This document shows positions 1-9,960 of a stretch of DNA of 64,000 bases, in pieces. The first letter of the stretch is position 1. Each line of letters opens with the position of its first letter. Source of the stretch: Flavobacterium aeripolare (lineage in GTDB: Bacteria; Bacteroidota; Bacteroidia; Flavobacteriales; Flavobacteriaceae); contig NZ_JABSNL010000005.1 of assembly GCF_013294025.1 (NCBI RefSeq), forward strand, positions 1-64,000, read 5' to 3'. The position numbers and the translations under genes are program-made. A model generated the notes under the pieces. It saw nothing but the letters and a program-made list of their open reading frames with translations, searched no databases and had not been told where the DNA came from.

Positions 1-10
1 ATATAAAACA

Positions 11-46
11 AAAAACACTTGCAAAAACGTTCTTGCAAGTGTTTGA
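11..46 (-). terminator. Rho-independent terminator of the M16 protease operon
   Basis: A 12-bp perfect stem (13-24 with 33-44, AAACACTTGCAA pairing TTGCAAGTGTTT) has an 8-nt loop. On the minus strand it is followed by a T-rich run, as expected downstream of the gene ending at 109. Confidence 0.8.
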
Positions 47-108
47 TTAATTATTTTTATCCCAATAATCTGTATCGTTTATTTAGGACTAGACATTATT
101 TGAGCCAT

Positions 109-1503
109 TTACATTTTTGGATCGTCACTGATGTTCACTTCAGTTACAGTTCCGTATTTTGAAACAATTTTTCTTATTTCAGATGCTTTACCTACGATAG
201 TGAATTGTAAGTTGTCTTTTGGGAAATAAGTAGCAATTATTTTATTGGCTTTAGCCAAATCGATACTGTCAACATTTTTTTCGAAATCATCAATAAAACT
301 GCGATCTAGTTTGTACCAAAACATTTGCGATAGCAAGCTAGCTAGTTGACCAGAAGTTTCATATTCTGGAGGAAATTGCCCTTTTACATAATTTTTTGCC
401 GAATTTAGATTTTGCTCGCTAATCCCTTTTTCGTGCAACGTTCTTAATACTTCTACTGCTTTATCAAGTGCAGCTTCTGTAGTTTTCACGTTTGTAAAAG
501 TGCTTATCACAAAACTACCTCCGTTCTTATAACTATTAAAACTGCTACTCGCGCCATAAGTAAGTCCGGTATTTACCCTTAATTCGTCATTAAGCATAGA
601 GGTAAAGCGGCCTCCAAATAAAGTATTTACAACATCGATAGCAACAAAATCTGGGTTATTTCGGCTTATTCCGGTACTACCAATGTAAAATGTAGTTTCG
701 TTAGCGTCGTCTTTATTAATCAGCAATACATGGGCTGATGTGGGCTTTTCTATTTTGGCATTAGCCAAATCCTCCTTTTCCTTCGTTTCTTTTTTCCAAC
801 TAGAAAATAGTGCTGTGATGCTTTTCTTCATGTCGGCTGTAGCAAAATCACCTACAATCGTTATAGCAGAATTAGTAGCCGTATAATTGGCACTGTAAAA
901 CTTTTTTACATCGGCTACGCTCAATTTTTCAACGGTAGTTGTTATTCCACTGTTGATAGTACCGTACACATGGTTTCCGTATAATTGTTTATCAAAATAA
1001 GAACCAATCACATTTTTCGGACTTTCTTTTTGTTGCTCTAAACCAACCAGCATTCGGCTTTTTTCTTTAGCAAATTCCTCCTCGTTAAAGGTTGGGTTTA
1101 GTAAAATTTCTTTAAAAATTGCAAGAACCTTTTTTTGATCTTTGGCTGCGAAATCTGCTGTAACCCTTGAAAATTCTTTATAGGCCGCTGTGTAGATATT
1201 TGCACCTATAAAGTCGAGTTCTTCATCAATTGCGCTTCGGGTATAATTTGTCGTTCCGTGTTTAAGAGCTGTTGCTGTTAGGGAAGCTAATCCAGCCTGT
1301 TCTCCATCATAAATAGCTCCTGCAGGTACTACCGCAACTATAGAAATTAATGGAACATCATGTTGCTCCATAAGATTAACTGTAAGACCGTTTGATAATT
1401 TAAAAGTCGTGTACTTAGGTAAACTATATCCTTGTGCAATAGCATTAGTTACCGTGAGTATAAAGACTAAAAGGACTGTTATATTGTGGGTTTTATTTTT
1501 CAT
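109..1503 (-). CDS. M16 family peptidase-like protein, non-catalytic subunit
   Basis: The 464-aa product has a signal peptide (residues 1-24, ending AIAQ) and a full M16 layout: an N-terminal domain from about residue 30 to 190 and a C-terminal domain with the family's R/Y motif (ELRVNTGLTYG). The zinc site HxxEH is missing: the equivalent helix, residues 71-80, reads GLASLTATAL. In M16B pairs one subunit usually carries zinc and the other supplies the R/Y motif, so I infer the partner role, acting in the periplasm. It starts 2 bp after the catalytic subunit's stop, so the two are surely co-transcribed. A substrate cannot be read from sequence. Confidence 0.93.
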   Translation of the reverse strand: MKNKTHNITVLLVFILTVTNAIAQGYSLPKYTTFKLSNGLTVNLMEQHDVPLISIVAVVPAGAIYDGEQAGLASLTATALKHGTTNYTRSAIDEELDFIGANIYTAAYKEFSRVTADFAAKDQKKVLAIFKEILLNPTFNEEEFAKEKSRMLVGLEQQKESPKNVIGSYFDKQLYGNHVYGTINSGITTTVEKLSVADVKKFYSANYTATNSAITIVGDFATADMKKSITALFSSWKKETKEKEDLANAKIEKPTSAHVLLINKDDANETTFYIGSTGISRNNPDFVAIDVVNTLFGGRFTSMLNDELRVNTGLTYGASSSFNSYKNGGSFVISTFTNVKTTEAALDKAVEVLRTLHEKGISEQNLNSAKNYVKGQFPPEYETSGQLASLLSQMFWYKLDRSFIDDFEKNVDSIDLAKANKIIATYFPKDNLQFTIVGKASEIRKIVSKYGTVTEVNISDDPKM

Positions 1504-1505
1504 GA

Positions 1506-2819
1506 CTAATTTTCTACATTCGTTTTTAAGATACCTACTGTTCGATTGCTTTTTGTAAAATATTTCTTTGCAACATCTTGAATTTCCTTTGCCGTTATTT
1601 TATTGTAAGCTGCAGGAGCATCAAACATTTTTTTATAATCACCAAAAAATACTTCATAGGTTCCTATGTTATTTGACTTACCATTAATGGTTTCTACTTG
1701 TTCGTAAAATTCCATTAACTTTTGATTTTTAATTTTCTGTAGTTCTCTTTCAGTTATTCCCTCTTTTTTAATTTTTTCAATCTCTTTGTAAATAGCTTCT
1801 TCCAGTAGGATCTCGTTGACATCTTTATTCGCAACAGCATAGATGTTGAATAACGTAGGGTCAAAACTTTCACCGTAATCTGTAAACACCTGCGTAGCTA
1901 ACTGCTGTTTGTCAACTAAGGCATCATATAAACGAGATGAGTTACCGCTTGAGAGAACAGCGCTTAATATGTTCAAAGCGTAATAATCCTCATGTTTAGA
2001 CTCAGGAACGTGATAGCCTATCATCATATAAGGGTTAGCCACATCTTTTTGCACGGTTATTCTTCGTTCTCCATTTTGTTGAGGTTCTACAATGTGAACG
2101 ACTGGTGGAGTAGGTTGTGCGGCTATAGGCTCTAGATATTTTACTGCTAATTTTTTAATTACATCAAATTTCACTGCTCCAGAAATTACTACAACACAAT
2201 TATTAGGAGCATAATAGGTCTTGAAGTACTTTTCTAGATCTTGCTGTGTCCAATTTTTCATATCATCTTCATAACCTATCACTGGCCAGTGATATGGGTG
2301 TTCTTGAAAGGCAGTTGCTTGTAGTGACTGTGATAAGTTGCGCCAAGGTGAATTTTCTAGACCTGTACTTCTTTCACTCAATACCACACCTCTCTCGCTC
2401 TCAACCACCTTAGGATCGATACTTAAATTAGCTATACGGTCACTTTCTAGATCAAAAATAACTTCGGTAGCCGATGCAGGAAACCAATCAGTGTAAACAG
2501 TAACATTTTCTGTAGTGTATGCATTGTTTGATCCACCATTGAATTCCATTGTTTGATCAAATAATTTAGGACCAAACTTTTTTGCGCCATTGAACATCAT
2601 GTGTTCAAAAAAATGAGAAAGTCCCGTAATACCTTGATGCTCATTTCGGCTTCCTACTTTGTAGAATAAGTACATGTTTGCATTGGGGATAGAGAAATCC
2701 TCAACGATTAAAAATTTTATTCCGTTTTTTAAAGTGAATGTCTTTACGTCATCTGCTTTGATTTGGGCTGTGGCAGATAAGCCAAAAAGAATGATAAGCG
2801 GTAGCATTATTTTCTTCAT
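1506..2819 (-). CDS. M16 family zinc metallopeptidase, catalytic subunit
   Basis: The 437-aa product starts with a signal peptide (about residues 1-19, ending SATAQ). It then carries the inverted zinc motif H69-F-F-E72-H73 in GLSHFFEHMMFNG. The distal glutamate lies in the ESERGVVLSER stretch (about residues 140-150), at the usual distance of roughly 76 residues. This is the complete catalytic half of an insulinase/processing-peptidase-type pair. It is first in a two-gene minus-strand operon with the inactive homologue directly downstream. The product is probably a periplasmic peptidase that degrades or processes peptides. The ATG start has no competing in-frame upstream start. Confidence 0.95.
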   Translation of the reverse strand: MKKIMLPLIILFGLSATAQIKADDVKTFTLKNGIKFLIVEDFSIPNANMYLFYKVGSRNEHQGITGLSHFFEHMMFNGAKKFGPKLFDQTMEFNGGSNNAYTTENVTVYTDWFPASATEVIFDLESDRIANLSIDPKVVESERGVVLSERSTGLENSPWRNLSQSLQATAFQEHPYHWPVIGYEDDMKNWTQQDLEKYFKTYYAPNNCVVVISGAVKFDVIKKLAVKYLEPIAAQPTPPVVHIVEPQQNGERRITVQKDVANPYMMIGYHVPESKHEDYYALNILSAVLSSGNSSRLYDALVDKQQLATQVFTDYGESFDPTLFNIYAVANKDVNEILLEEAIYKEIEKIKKEGITERELQKIKNQKLMEFYEQVETINGKSNNIGTYEVFFGDYKKMFDAPAAYNKITAKEIQDVAKKYFTKSNRTVGILKTNVEN

Positions 2820-2886
2820 AGTTGCAAGTTATAATGGTTTTAATATTAGATATTCAAAAGAGCTCTTTTTTTAATAGCTTAAGTAA

Positions 2887-5800
2887 TTATAACGGTAGGT
2901 AAATGTTGAAAATAGTTCCTTTATTTACCTCAGATGTTACTGCTATAAATCCGTTGTGGTTATCAATGATTTTTTTAACGATTGCTAGTCCTATTCCTGT
3001 CCCGTTGTATTTGTCTTTGCTGCCTAGTCGTTGAAATAATTCAAAAATTTTATTGCTGTATTGCTGTTCAAAACCAATTCCGTTGTCCTCATATCTAATG
3101 TGACAGTATTTGCGGTCTGGTAAAAGGGTAGGTTGATTAATAGCATTACTCTCGATAATATTACAATGAATAGCTATTACCGCTGCTGCTTCAGTGCGGG
3201 CAAATTTTATGGAGTTGCTGATTAAATTATGTAATAGCTGTCTAAACTGAAACGGAATGATACTAAGTTCGCATGAATTTGCCAGCGTGATTACGCCGCC
3301 GCTTTCATCTAATTCTTCATATAAGTCATCGATTATTTCAGTTATAATAGTTCGAAGTTCTACAACTTCAAATTTCTGGTCGTTATTATTCGTTCTAGAA
3401 TAAGCTAGCAAATCTTGAATTAAGGTTTGCATTCTATTAGCAGAAGTCTGAATTTTATAAAAATAGTCTTTTCCAAAATCAGAAAGGTTTTTATTCTCTT
3501 TTTCGATAATTCTAGAAGCAAAAGTTTGAATTTTGCGAAGCGGTTCTTGCAAATCATGACTTGATATATAAGCAAAGGATTGTAACTCCTTGTTCATTTT
3601 TTCAAGATCTATATTTTTCTGTTCTAATTCATTAGTGCGCTCCAGTACTAGGTTCTCTAACTTATTAGTAAATATCTTCTGGTCTTCAATATCTGTGCTT
3701 GTACCTACCCACATTTGCACATTTCCATCTTCGTCCTTTTGAGGAACGGCTCTACTTAATTGCCAGCGATAGCTACCATCATGTTTTCTAAAACGATGTT
3801 CGATTAAAAAATCTACCCCTTTTTCAATAGATTGTTTCCACAACAACATATTTTTGTCACGATCTTCTGGATGTACAATATTTATCCATCCTTCGCCATC
3901 GACTATTTCTGTTAAACTCAATCCAGTGAAATCAAAAACCGACTTACTGTAATAATAAATATTTCCCTGTGGATCAGCGGTCCAAACCATCTGAGGCATA
4001 GAATCAGCTAATAATTTGAACTTTTGTTCTCTTTCTTGTAATTGTTGGCGTATGTGACGGTCTCCAGAAATATCTCTGATTGTACCTACCATTTCTACAG
4101 GATTTCCTTCGGTATCAAAAAATACTTTACCTTTTACCTCTGCCCATTTAATCGAGCCATCCTCAAGTATAATACGAGCTGCGTAAAATAGGACTCCAGT
4201 TTTATACGCTTCTTCAATCGCTTGTTGCCTAGTGACTAAGTCATCTGGATGAAAGTTTTGTAGTAACGCCGCGTGATCTAAATTAGGGTTATTTTTAAAA
4301 CCTAAAATAGCAATACAGCGATCAGAGCAAATTGCAATATTAGTTGTTACATTGTATTCCCAAATACCTAATTCACTAGCCTCAATTACAATGCTCAACT
4401 TTTGTTCGTTCTCTTCGATTTTATGTCTAGCCACAACTTGCTCAGTCACATCAACACCTATGGCCATGATACCATTTGGGTTGTCATCGTCGTCATATAA
4501 GGGTTCGTATGAAAAATCAATGTATATAGTTTCCAGCTTATCATGACGCATTAATTGCAGGGGCAATTCTTTGGCCGAGAAAGGAATTCGATCGTTGTAT
4601 ACACCATCAAGCATTTCCTTTATTCCTTGTGAAATAAGTTCAGGCATTGACGAGAGTAACGGTTTGTTCATCACTTCGAGCTCTGTTCTACCCCAAAGTT
4701 CTAAAGTTTTACTATTTAAAATTTCTACGATATAATTAGGCCCTCTCAATACTGCAATTGCTATAGGCGCTTGCACAATCATTTGTCTTAAATTACGCTC
4801 GCTCGTGCGCAGTTTTTCATCTTTTTCTTTGCGTTCTGTTATATTAGGGCTTACTGTGGCAATACCAATTGTCTCTTGTGTGACTTGGTCTTTAATTTTT
4901 ATCCCATTCCATTGCACCCAAAAAGGAGTTCCCGTAGCCTCATTCCAAAACTGTATCTCATCATATTCATTAGTAGTATTTAGCGAGTCTGGAAAATTAT
5001 TAGCTGCGTTTTCTCTCTCTGAAGGTAAGATGCAATCCATAATTGTTCTACCCTCGTAATTTTTCCATCCTAGCATTTTAAGTCCTGCTGGATTGATAAA
5101 TTGGATAGAGGAGTCAAGAGCAGTTAAGCCTATATATTCATTACTGGCTTCGATTATAGCAATTAATTTTTGCTTTTCTTTTTCGGCTAAATACTTTTTT
5201 GTAATGTCTTGTAAAGTTCCATTAAAACGTGTCGCAGCTTTATCTTCATTAAACCATACACGCCCCTTAACTCGTACAATGCGTTGCTGCTTTGTGATTT
5301 TATTTTGAACAGTATAATCAATGTTAAATTTTCCCCCTAGATCATAGTTTAAGGCATTTTCAATTGCTTCGATTACTCTAGATTTATCCGTATCGATAAT
5401 GGCAGCAATGGCATCATCAATATCAATTTCTGAATCGTAGGGTAGCCCAAACCAATCTTTCATTCTGTTGTTTGCCGTAAACTTGTTAGTGATTGGATTT
5501 AAGTCAAAAGTACCTAATTCTGTCGCTTCAATAGCAAAGTTAAGTTGGTCATTACTTTCTCTTAATTTGGCTTGAGCCAAAATCTTTTCGGTCGTCTCTA
5601 CTACGTTAATTAAAATTCCACCTACAGTGCCATCTTCTAACCTAATGGGACTGTGCGAAAAATCAAAATAGCAATCTTCTAGAAAGCCATTACGATTTAT
5701 AGGAAACATCATATTGAAAAAGTTGACACTTTCGCCACGCATCACATTTTCAAACATAGGTTCTAAGGTATGCCAGATCTCTGCAAAACTTTCTGCAGTA

Positions 5801-6057
5801 CCTCTCCCTAAAGCGCTAGGATGCTTTAACGTTCCTAGGATAGGGCGATACGCATCATTGTAAAGTTGGATATATTCCTTACCCCAGACAATGTAAGTCC
5901 CAAAAGGATTTTCTAACATTGCGCCCACTAAAATTTGCAGGTTTTTAGGCCAAGTTTCTGGACTACCTAAAGCGGTATTCTCCCAATCTTTTGTACGAAA
6001 TAATTCACCCATTTCGCCACCATAATTAAGAAAGCTGTGTTTTGATTTAGTAGTCAT
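2887..6057 (-). CDS. Multi-PAS hybrid-less sensor histidine kinase
   Basis: About 1056 aa from the ATG at 6057; a TTG 21 bp upstream is possible but less likely. The protein has no signal peptide or membrane segment and looks cytoplasmic. It holds a string of about six PAS/PAC modules, recognisable by repeated GTxxDIT, TDITE and GxxxDIS endings (around residues 130, 290, 410, 540, 665 and 790). A short coiled coil leads to a dimerisation helix with the phospho-acceptor in SSHDLQEPLRK. The ATPase domain shows an N box (NLISNSIKFAR), DNGIGF and GTGIGLAIV. No receiver domain and no adjacent regulator are present, so it is an orphan kinase. PAS number suggests redox, light or small-ligand sensing, but no cofactor site is evident. 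Confidence 0.93.
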   Translation of the reverse strand: MTTKSKHSFLNYGGEMGELFRTKDWENTALGSPETWPKNLQILVGAMLENPFGTYIVWGKEYIQLYNDAYRPILGTLKHPSALGRGTAESFAEIWHTLEPMFENVMRGESVNFFNMMFPINRNGFLEDCYFDFSHSPIRLEDGTVGGILINVVETTEKILAQAKLRESNDQLNFAIEATELGTFDLNPITNKFTANNRMKDWFGLPYDSEIDIDDAIAAIIDTDKSRVIEAIENALNYDLGGKFNIDYTVQNKITKQQRIVRVKGRVWFNEDKAATRFNGTLQDITKKYLAEKEKQKLIAIIEASNEYIGLTALDSSIQFINPAGLKMLGWKNYEGRTIMDCILPSERENAANNFPDSLNTTNEYDEIQFWNEATGTPFWVQWNGIKIKDQVTQETIGIATVSPNITERKEKDEKLRTSERNLRQMIVQAPIAIAVLRGPNYIVEILNSKTLELWGRTELEVMNKPLLSSMPELISQGIKEMLDGVYNDRIPFSAKELPLQLMRHDKLETIYIDFSYEPLYDDDDNPNGIMAIGVDVTEQVVARHKIEENEQKLSIVIEASELGIWEYNVTTNIAICSDRCIAILGFKNNPNLDHAALLQNFHPDDLVTRQQAIEEAYKTGVLFYAARIILEDGSIKWAEVKGKVFFDTEGNPVEMVGTIRDISGDRHIRQQLQEREQKFKLLADSMPQMVWTADPQGNIYYYSKSVFDFTGLSLTEIVDGEGWINIVHPEDRDKNMLLWKQSIEKGVDFLIEHRFRKHDGSYRWQLSRAVPQKDEDGNVQMWVGTSTDIEDQKIFTNKLENLVLERTNELEQKNIDLEKMNKELQSFAYISSHDLQEPLRKIQTFASRIIEKENKNLSDFGKDYFYKIQTSANRMQTLIQDLLAYSRTNNNDQKFEVVELRTIITEIIDDLYEELDESGGVITLANSCELSIIPFQFRQLLHNLISNSIKFARTEAAAVIAIHCNIIESNAINQPTLLPDRKYCHIRYEDNGIGFEQQYSNKIFELFQRLGSKDKYNGTGIGLAIVKKIIDNHNGFIAVTSEVNKGTIFNIYLPL

Positions 6058-6499
6058 TTTATATATAACGTTAAGCAATAATTAGTAAGTAGACGATCAT
6101 TGTTGCAGACGATTAATTAGGAACCGCTTTTTAATTTTCGAAAATTGAAATTGTAAACCTAATAAATGTAAATAGTCACAATTTACAAGGAAAAAATCTA
6201 GTTCAAAAATATCAAATAAAATTGATTTTTTTATAGTAAACTCAAAGTCTTTAATGGTAAAAGGAAGTAGCGGAAGCAAGAAAGTCATAAAAGAGACAAT
6301 TTCTAGAAAAATGGATTGCTAGTAAATTTTAAATTACTGATTTAATAATACCTGTAAAATACAACGCAATGGCAAAGAAAGAATGAGTAGCTATAGTAAG
6401 CTGTCATTTAGTATTATTTTATTCGAAAACAAAAACAAAAAAAAGCTCCATCTACAGCAGTACTGTAAATGAAGCTTTGAATTATGATAGCTCTTAGTC
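6058..6499. other. Intergenic region, about 440 bp
   Basis: AT-rich spacer between lpdA and the multi-PAS kinase. It holds the lpdA terminator near 6442-6477 and presumably the kinase promoter next to 6057. The only open frame (minus strand, 6097-6288) is Phe/Leu/Lys-rich with no recognisable feature, so I see no gene here. Confidence 0.6.
6442..6477 (-). terminator. Terminator downstream of lpdA
   Basis: An imperfect hairpin with AAAGCT/AGCTTT outer and TACAG/CTGTA inner arms is followed on the minus strand by a long T-rich run. It lies 23 bp past the lpdA stop. Confidence 0.7.
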
Positions 6500-7888
6500 T
6501 TACAAGTGAATTACCTCGCCATAAGCATCAGCAACCGCTTCCATTACCGCTTCACTCATTGTAGGGTGAGGGTGAATAGATTTTAATATTTCGTGACCAG
6601 TAGTTTCTAGTTTACGCGCTACAACTGCCTCAGCAATCATATCAGTAACACCAGCACCAATCATGTGGCAACCTAACCATTCGCCATATTTTGCATCAAA
6701 GATTACTTTTACAAAACCATCAGGAGTACCTGCAGCTTTAGCTTTTCCTGAAGCAGAGAACGGGAATTTACCAATTTTTAATTCGTATCCTTTTTCTTTG
6801 GCTTGTTTTTCAGTTAAACCTACTGAAGCAATTTCTGGAGTCGCATAAGTACAACCTGGTACGTTTCCGTAGTCGATAGGTTCTACATGTAATCCAGCAA
6901 TTTTTTCAACACAGTTAATACCTTCTGCCGAAGCAACGTGTGCTAGCGCTTGACCTGGAGTAATGTCTCCAATCGCGTAATATCCTGGAATATTAGTTGC
7001 GTTGTAAGCATTTACCATGATCTTATCTCTATCTGTAGCAATACCTACTTCTTCAAGACCTATGTTCTCGATGTTTGTTTTGATTCCTACTGCTGATAAT
7101 AACATATCTGCATGCAATTCTACTTCACCTTTAGCTGTTTTTACAAATGCTTTTACACCATCTCCAGAAGTATCAATTCTTTCAACAGATGAATTAGTCA
7201 TGATTTTAATACCAGCTTTTTTCAATGAACGCTCAAATTGTTTTGAGATATCTTCGTCTTCAACAGGAACAACATTTGGCATGAATTCTACAATAGTAAC
7301 TTCTGTTCCCATTGAGTTGTAGAAATGAGCAAACTCCACCCCAATCGCACCAGAACCAACAATAATCATTGATTTTGGTTGTGTAGGCAATGTCATTGCT
7401 TGTCTATATCCTATTACTTTTACACCATCTTGTGGTAAATTAGGCAATTCGCGAGAGCGAGCTCCTGTAGCAATAATGATATGATCAGCACTATATTCAG
7501 TAACTTTGTTATCTTTATCAGTAACGTCAATTTTTTTACCTGGTTTTAATTTACCAAAACCATCAATAACGTCAATTTTATTCTTTTTCATCAAGAATTG
7601 AACTCCTTTGCTCATTGCATCTGCAACACCACGGCTACGTTGTACAACAGCAGGGAAATCTTTGTCAAATGATGAAACAGTCAACCCATAATCAGAAGCG
7701 TGCTTTAAATAGTCAAAAACCTGAGCCGACTTTAATAATGCCTTTGTAGGTATACAACCCCAGTTTAAACATACACCACCTAAGTTTTCTTTTTCAATTA
7801 CGGCAACTTTAAACCCTAATTGCGATGCTCTAATGGCAGTAACGTATCCACCTGGACCACTTCCTAAAACAATGATATCGTATTTCAT
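6500..7888 (-). CDS. lpdA: Dihydrolipoyl dehydrogenase (E3)
   Basis: The 462-aa product is the usual E3 length. It oxidises dihydrolipoamide with NAD+ in 2-oxoacid dehydrogenase complexes and the glycine cleavage system. It shows an N-terminal FAD fold (GSGPGGY, residues 10-15), the redox disulfide C40-x4-C45 in GGVCLNWGCIPTK, a central NAD fold (GSGAIGVEFA), the second FAD segment (GDITPGQALAH), and the C-terminal catalytic base in HPHPTMSE (residues 439-446). It is a single gene with its own terminator and no E1/E2 neighbours, as expected for an E3 shared by several complexes. The assignment is secure. Confidence 0.98.
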   Translation of the reverse strand: MKYDIIVLGSGPGGYVTAIRASQLGFKVAVIEKENLGGVCLNWGCIPTKALLKSAQVFDYLKHASDYGLTVSSFDKDFPAVVQRSRGVADAMSKGVQFLMKKNKIDVIDGFGKLKPGKKIDVTDKDNKVTEYSADHIIIATGARSRELPNLPQDGVKVIGYRQAMTLPTQPKSMIIVGSGAIGVEFAHFYNSMGTEVTIVEFMPNVVPVEDEDISKQFERSLKKAGIKIMTNSSVERIDTSGDGVKAFVKTAKGEVELHADMLLSAVGIKTNIENIGLEEVGIATDRDKIMVNAYNATNIPGYYAIGDITPGQALAHVASAEGINCVEKIAGLHVEPIDYGNVPGCTYATPEIASVGLTEKQAKEKGYELKIGKFPFSASGKAKAAGTPDGFVKVIFDAKYGEWLGCHMIGAGVTDMIAEAVVARKLETTGHEILKSIHPHPTMSEAVMEAVADAYGEVIHL

Positions 7889-8097
7889 TTTTATAAGTTT
7901 CTAAATTAATTGATTTTGCGAATTTAAGGATTTATTCTCTTTTTTAAAAAAATAAGAGATTCATTTATCAAAACATTGAGAGAATTCCTTTTTTAACCTT
8001 CATCGTAAACAAAAATCATGATTTTTATGACTGCAATTTTGCTGCAATGTAACGTGTAATTTGAGTGCTTCTTTTATTTTTTTTGACAAATTTGATG

Positions 8098-9852
8098 CTA
8101 GTTAGCAACACTAAATTGGGAATCATACAAGTTCTTGTAATAGCCATTCTCTAAGTTTACTAATTCCTGATGTGTTCCTTGCTCCACAATCAAACCTTGA
8201 TCCATAACGACAATTTTATCTGCATTTACGATGGTTGCTAGTCTGTGTGCAATTACAATTGATGTACGTCCTTGTGTAACGGTCTCGGTAGCACGTTGTA
8301 TTAATTCCTCAGAGTAGGTGTCGATAGAAGATGTTGCTTCATCCAGAATTAAGATACTTGGATTACTTACGTAAGCTCTTAAAAAAGCAATCAACTGTCG
8401 CTGTCCAGATGACAACATTACGCCACGTTCCTTAACATCAAAGTCGTAATTATCGGGCAAGCTCATGATAAAATCATGTACCCCAATATCTTTAGCTGCA
8501 GCTAAAACTTGCTCTCTACTAATATTAGGATTATTTAATGTAATGTTGCTGTAAATAGTATCTGCAAACAAGAATACGTCTTGTAAGACTACTGCAATTT
8601 GCTTGCGTAGTGATCCTAAAGTATAAGCATCAATATTTTGACCGTCAATTAAAATGGTACCGCTATTAATCTCATAAAAACGATTAAGCAAATTAATAAT
8701 AGTTGATTTTCCTGCTCCTGTTGAGCCCACAATTGCAACCGTTTGTCCTGCTTTAACATTGAGTGTAATTCCTTTGATTACTTCCTCATCTTCGATATAG
8801 CTAAAATGCACGTCTTTAAACGAAATATCTCCATTAAAAATAGGTGCCTCAAGTATTCCAGTATCCTGAATTTGATCCTGAGTATCAATAATTTCAAAAA
8901 CGCGATTGGCAGCAATCATTCCCAATTGCATTTCGTTAAACTTATCAGCAATTTGACGCAGTGGATTGAATAACATCCCTATAAACATAGTGTAAGAAAA
9001 TAAATCTCCAAAAGTGGTGAAATTATCTCCATTCAAAATTCTAATACCTCCGTAAAGTACAATGAAGCCTAACGTTAATGACGAAATAATATCAGCGATA
9101 GGGAAAAAGATTGAGTTGTATAGAATCGTTTTTATCCATGCTTTTTTATGCTTATCATTGATTTCCTTGAATTTTTCGGCTTCAATATCCTCTCTGTTAA
9201 ATAACTGTACGATTTTCATTCCAGTAACACGCTCTTGAACAAAGGAGTTCATATTTGCGATTTGATTTCGAACCTCTTCAAAAGCAACCTGCATTTTACG
9301 CTGAAATACTCTCGTAATCACTACTAGAATAGGCATGGCAATAATAACAATCCACGTTAGTTTCCAGTTCATGTAAAACATAAAAATAAGCACCACAAAC
9401 ATTTTCATTAAGTCACTTATGATCATGAATAAACCTTGGCTAAAAATCCTAGCTATCGATTCAATATCAGATACTGATCTAGTCACTAATTGACCTACAG
9501 GTACTAAATCAAAATATTTCATTCTAAAACTCAATATATGACTAAAGAGTTTGATTCTAATATCTTTTACAATGTCTTGTCCTAGCCAGTTTGCCCAGTA
9601 AACAAAGTAAAACTGGGAGAACACCTCAAATAGCAACACTACACCCATCAATGTGATATACATTAATAGGCCATTTGCATCTTCTGTTTGTATGTAACCA
9701 TCTACGGTTTGCTTAAGTAAATAAGGTCTTAAGGCGGCAAATATCGACAGTGAAATGGCAAAAATGATCACGCCATTAAAACGCCATTGATATGGTTTAG
9801 TATATTGTAATATTCTTTTAAATAATCGAACGTCAAATGCTTTTGCTTTCAT
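8098..9852 (-). CDS. ABC exporter, transmembrane and ATPase domains fused (MsbA/MDR type)
   Basis: 584 aa from the ATG at 9852. The frame stays open to a TTG at 9954, but the added residues are Phe/Lys-rich and unlike the family. The membrane domain with about six helices (roughly residues 15-315) is followed by an ATPase with Walker A GSTGAGKST, Q-loop VVLQDVF, signature LSSGQ and Walker B ILILDEATSS. It is a homodimeric half-transporter. The family exports lipids, lipid A precursors or drugs, and the substrate cannot be decided. It lies 108 bp downstream of truA in the same direction. Confidence 0.93.
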   Translation of the reverse strand: MKAKAFDVRLFKRILQYTKPYQWRFNGVIIFAISLSIFAALRPYLLKQTVDGYIQTEDANGLLMYITLMGVVLLFEVFSQFYFVYWANWLGQDIVKDIRIKLFSHILSFRMKYFDLVPVGQLVTRSVSDIESIARIFSQGLFMIISDLMKMFVVLIFMFYMNWKLTWIVIIAMPILVVITRVFQRKMQVAFEEVRNQIANMNSFVQERVTGMKIVQLFNREDIEAEKFKEINDKHKKAWIKTILYNSIFFPIADIISSLTLGFIVLYGGIRILNGDNFTTFGDLFSYTMFIGMLFNPLRQIADKFNEMQLGMIAANRVFEIIDTQDQIQDTGILEAPIFNGDISFKDVHFSYIEDEEVIKGITLNVKAGQTVAIVGSTGAGKSTIINLLNRFYEINSGTILIDGQNIDAYTLGSLRKQIAVVLQDVFLFADTIYSNITLNNPNISREQVLAAAKDIGVHDFIMSLPDNYDFDVKERGVMLSSGQRQLIAFLRAYVSNPSILILDEATSSIDTYSEELIQRATETVTQGRTSIVIAHRLATIVNADKIVVMDQGLIVEQGTHQELVNLENGYYKNLYDSQFSVAN

Positions 9853-9960
9853 TTTTATTGCTGAATTTAGTTCAGTATTTGGAGCTATTTCCTGCTTTTG
9901 TTTCAATATTTTTATTTTTCTAAAGAAAAAAAATAAAAATGATTTCCACGACAATCAGGG

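Noticed and set aside
6097..6288. Possible 63-aa minus-strand protein in the lpdA/PAS kinase spacer
   Set aside because: Composition is Phe/Leu/Lys-rich from AT-rich DNA, with no promoter, no ribosome-binding context and no recognisable motif.
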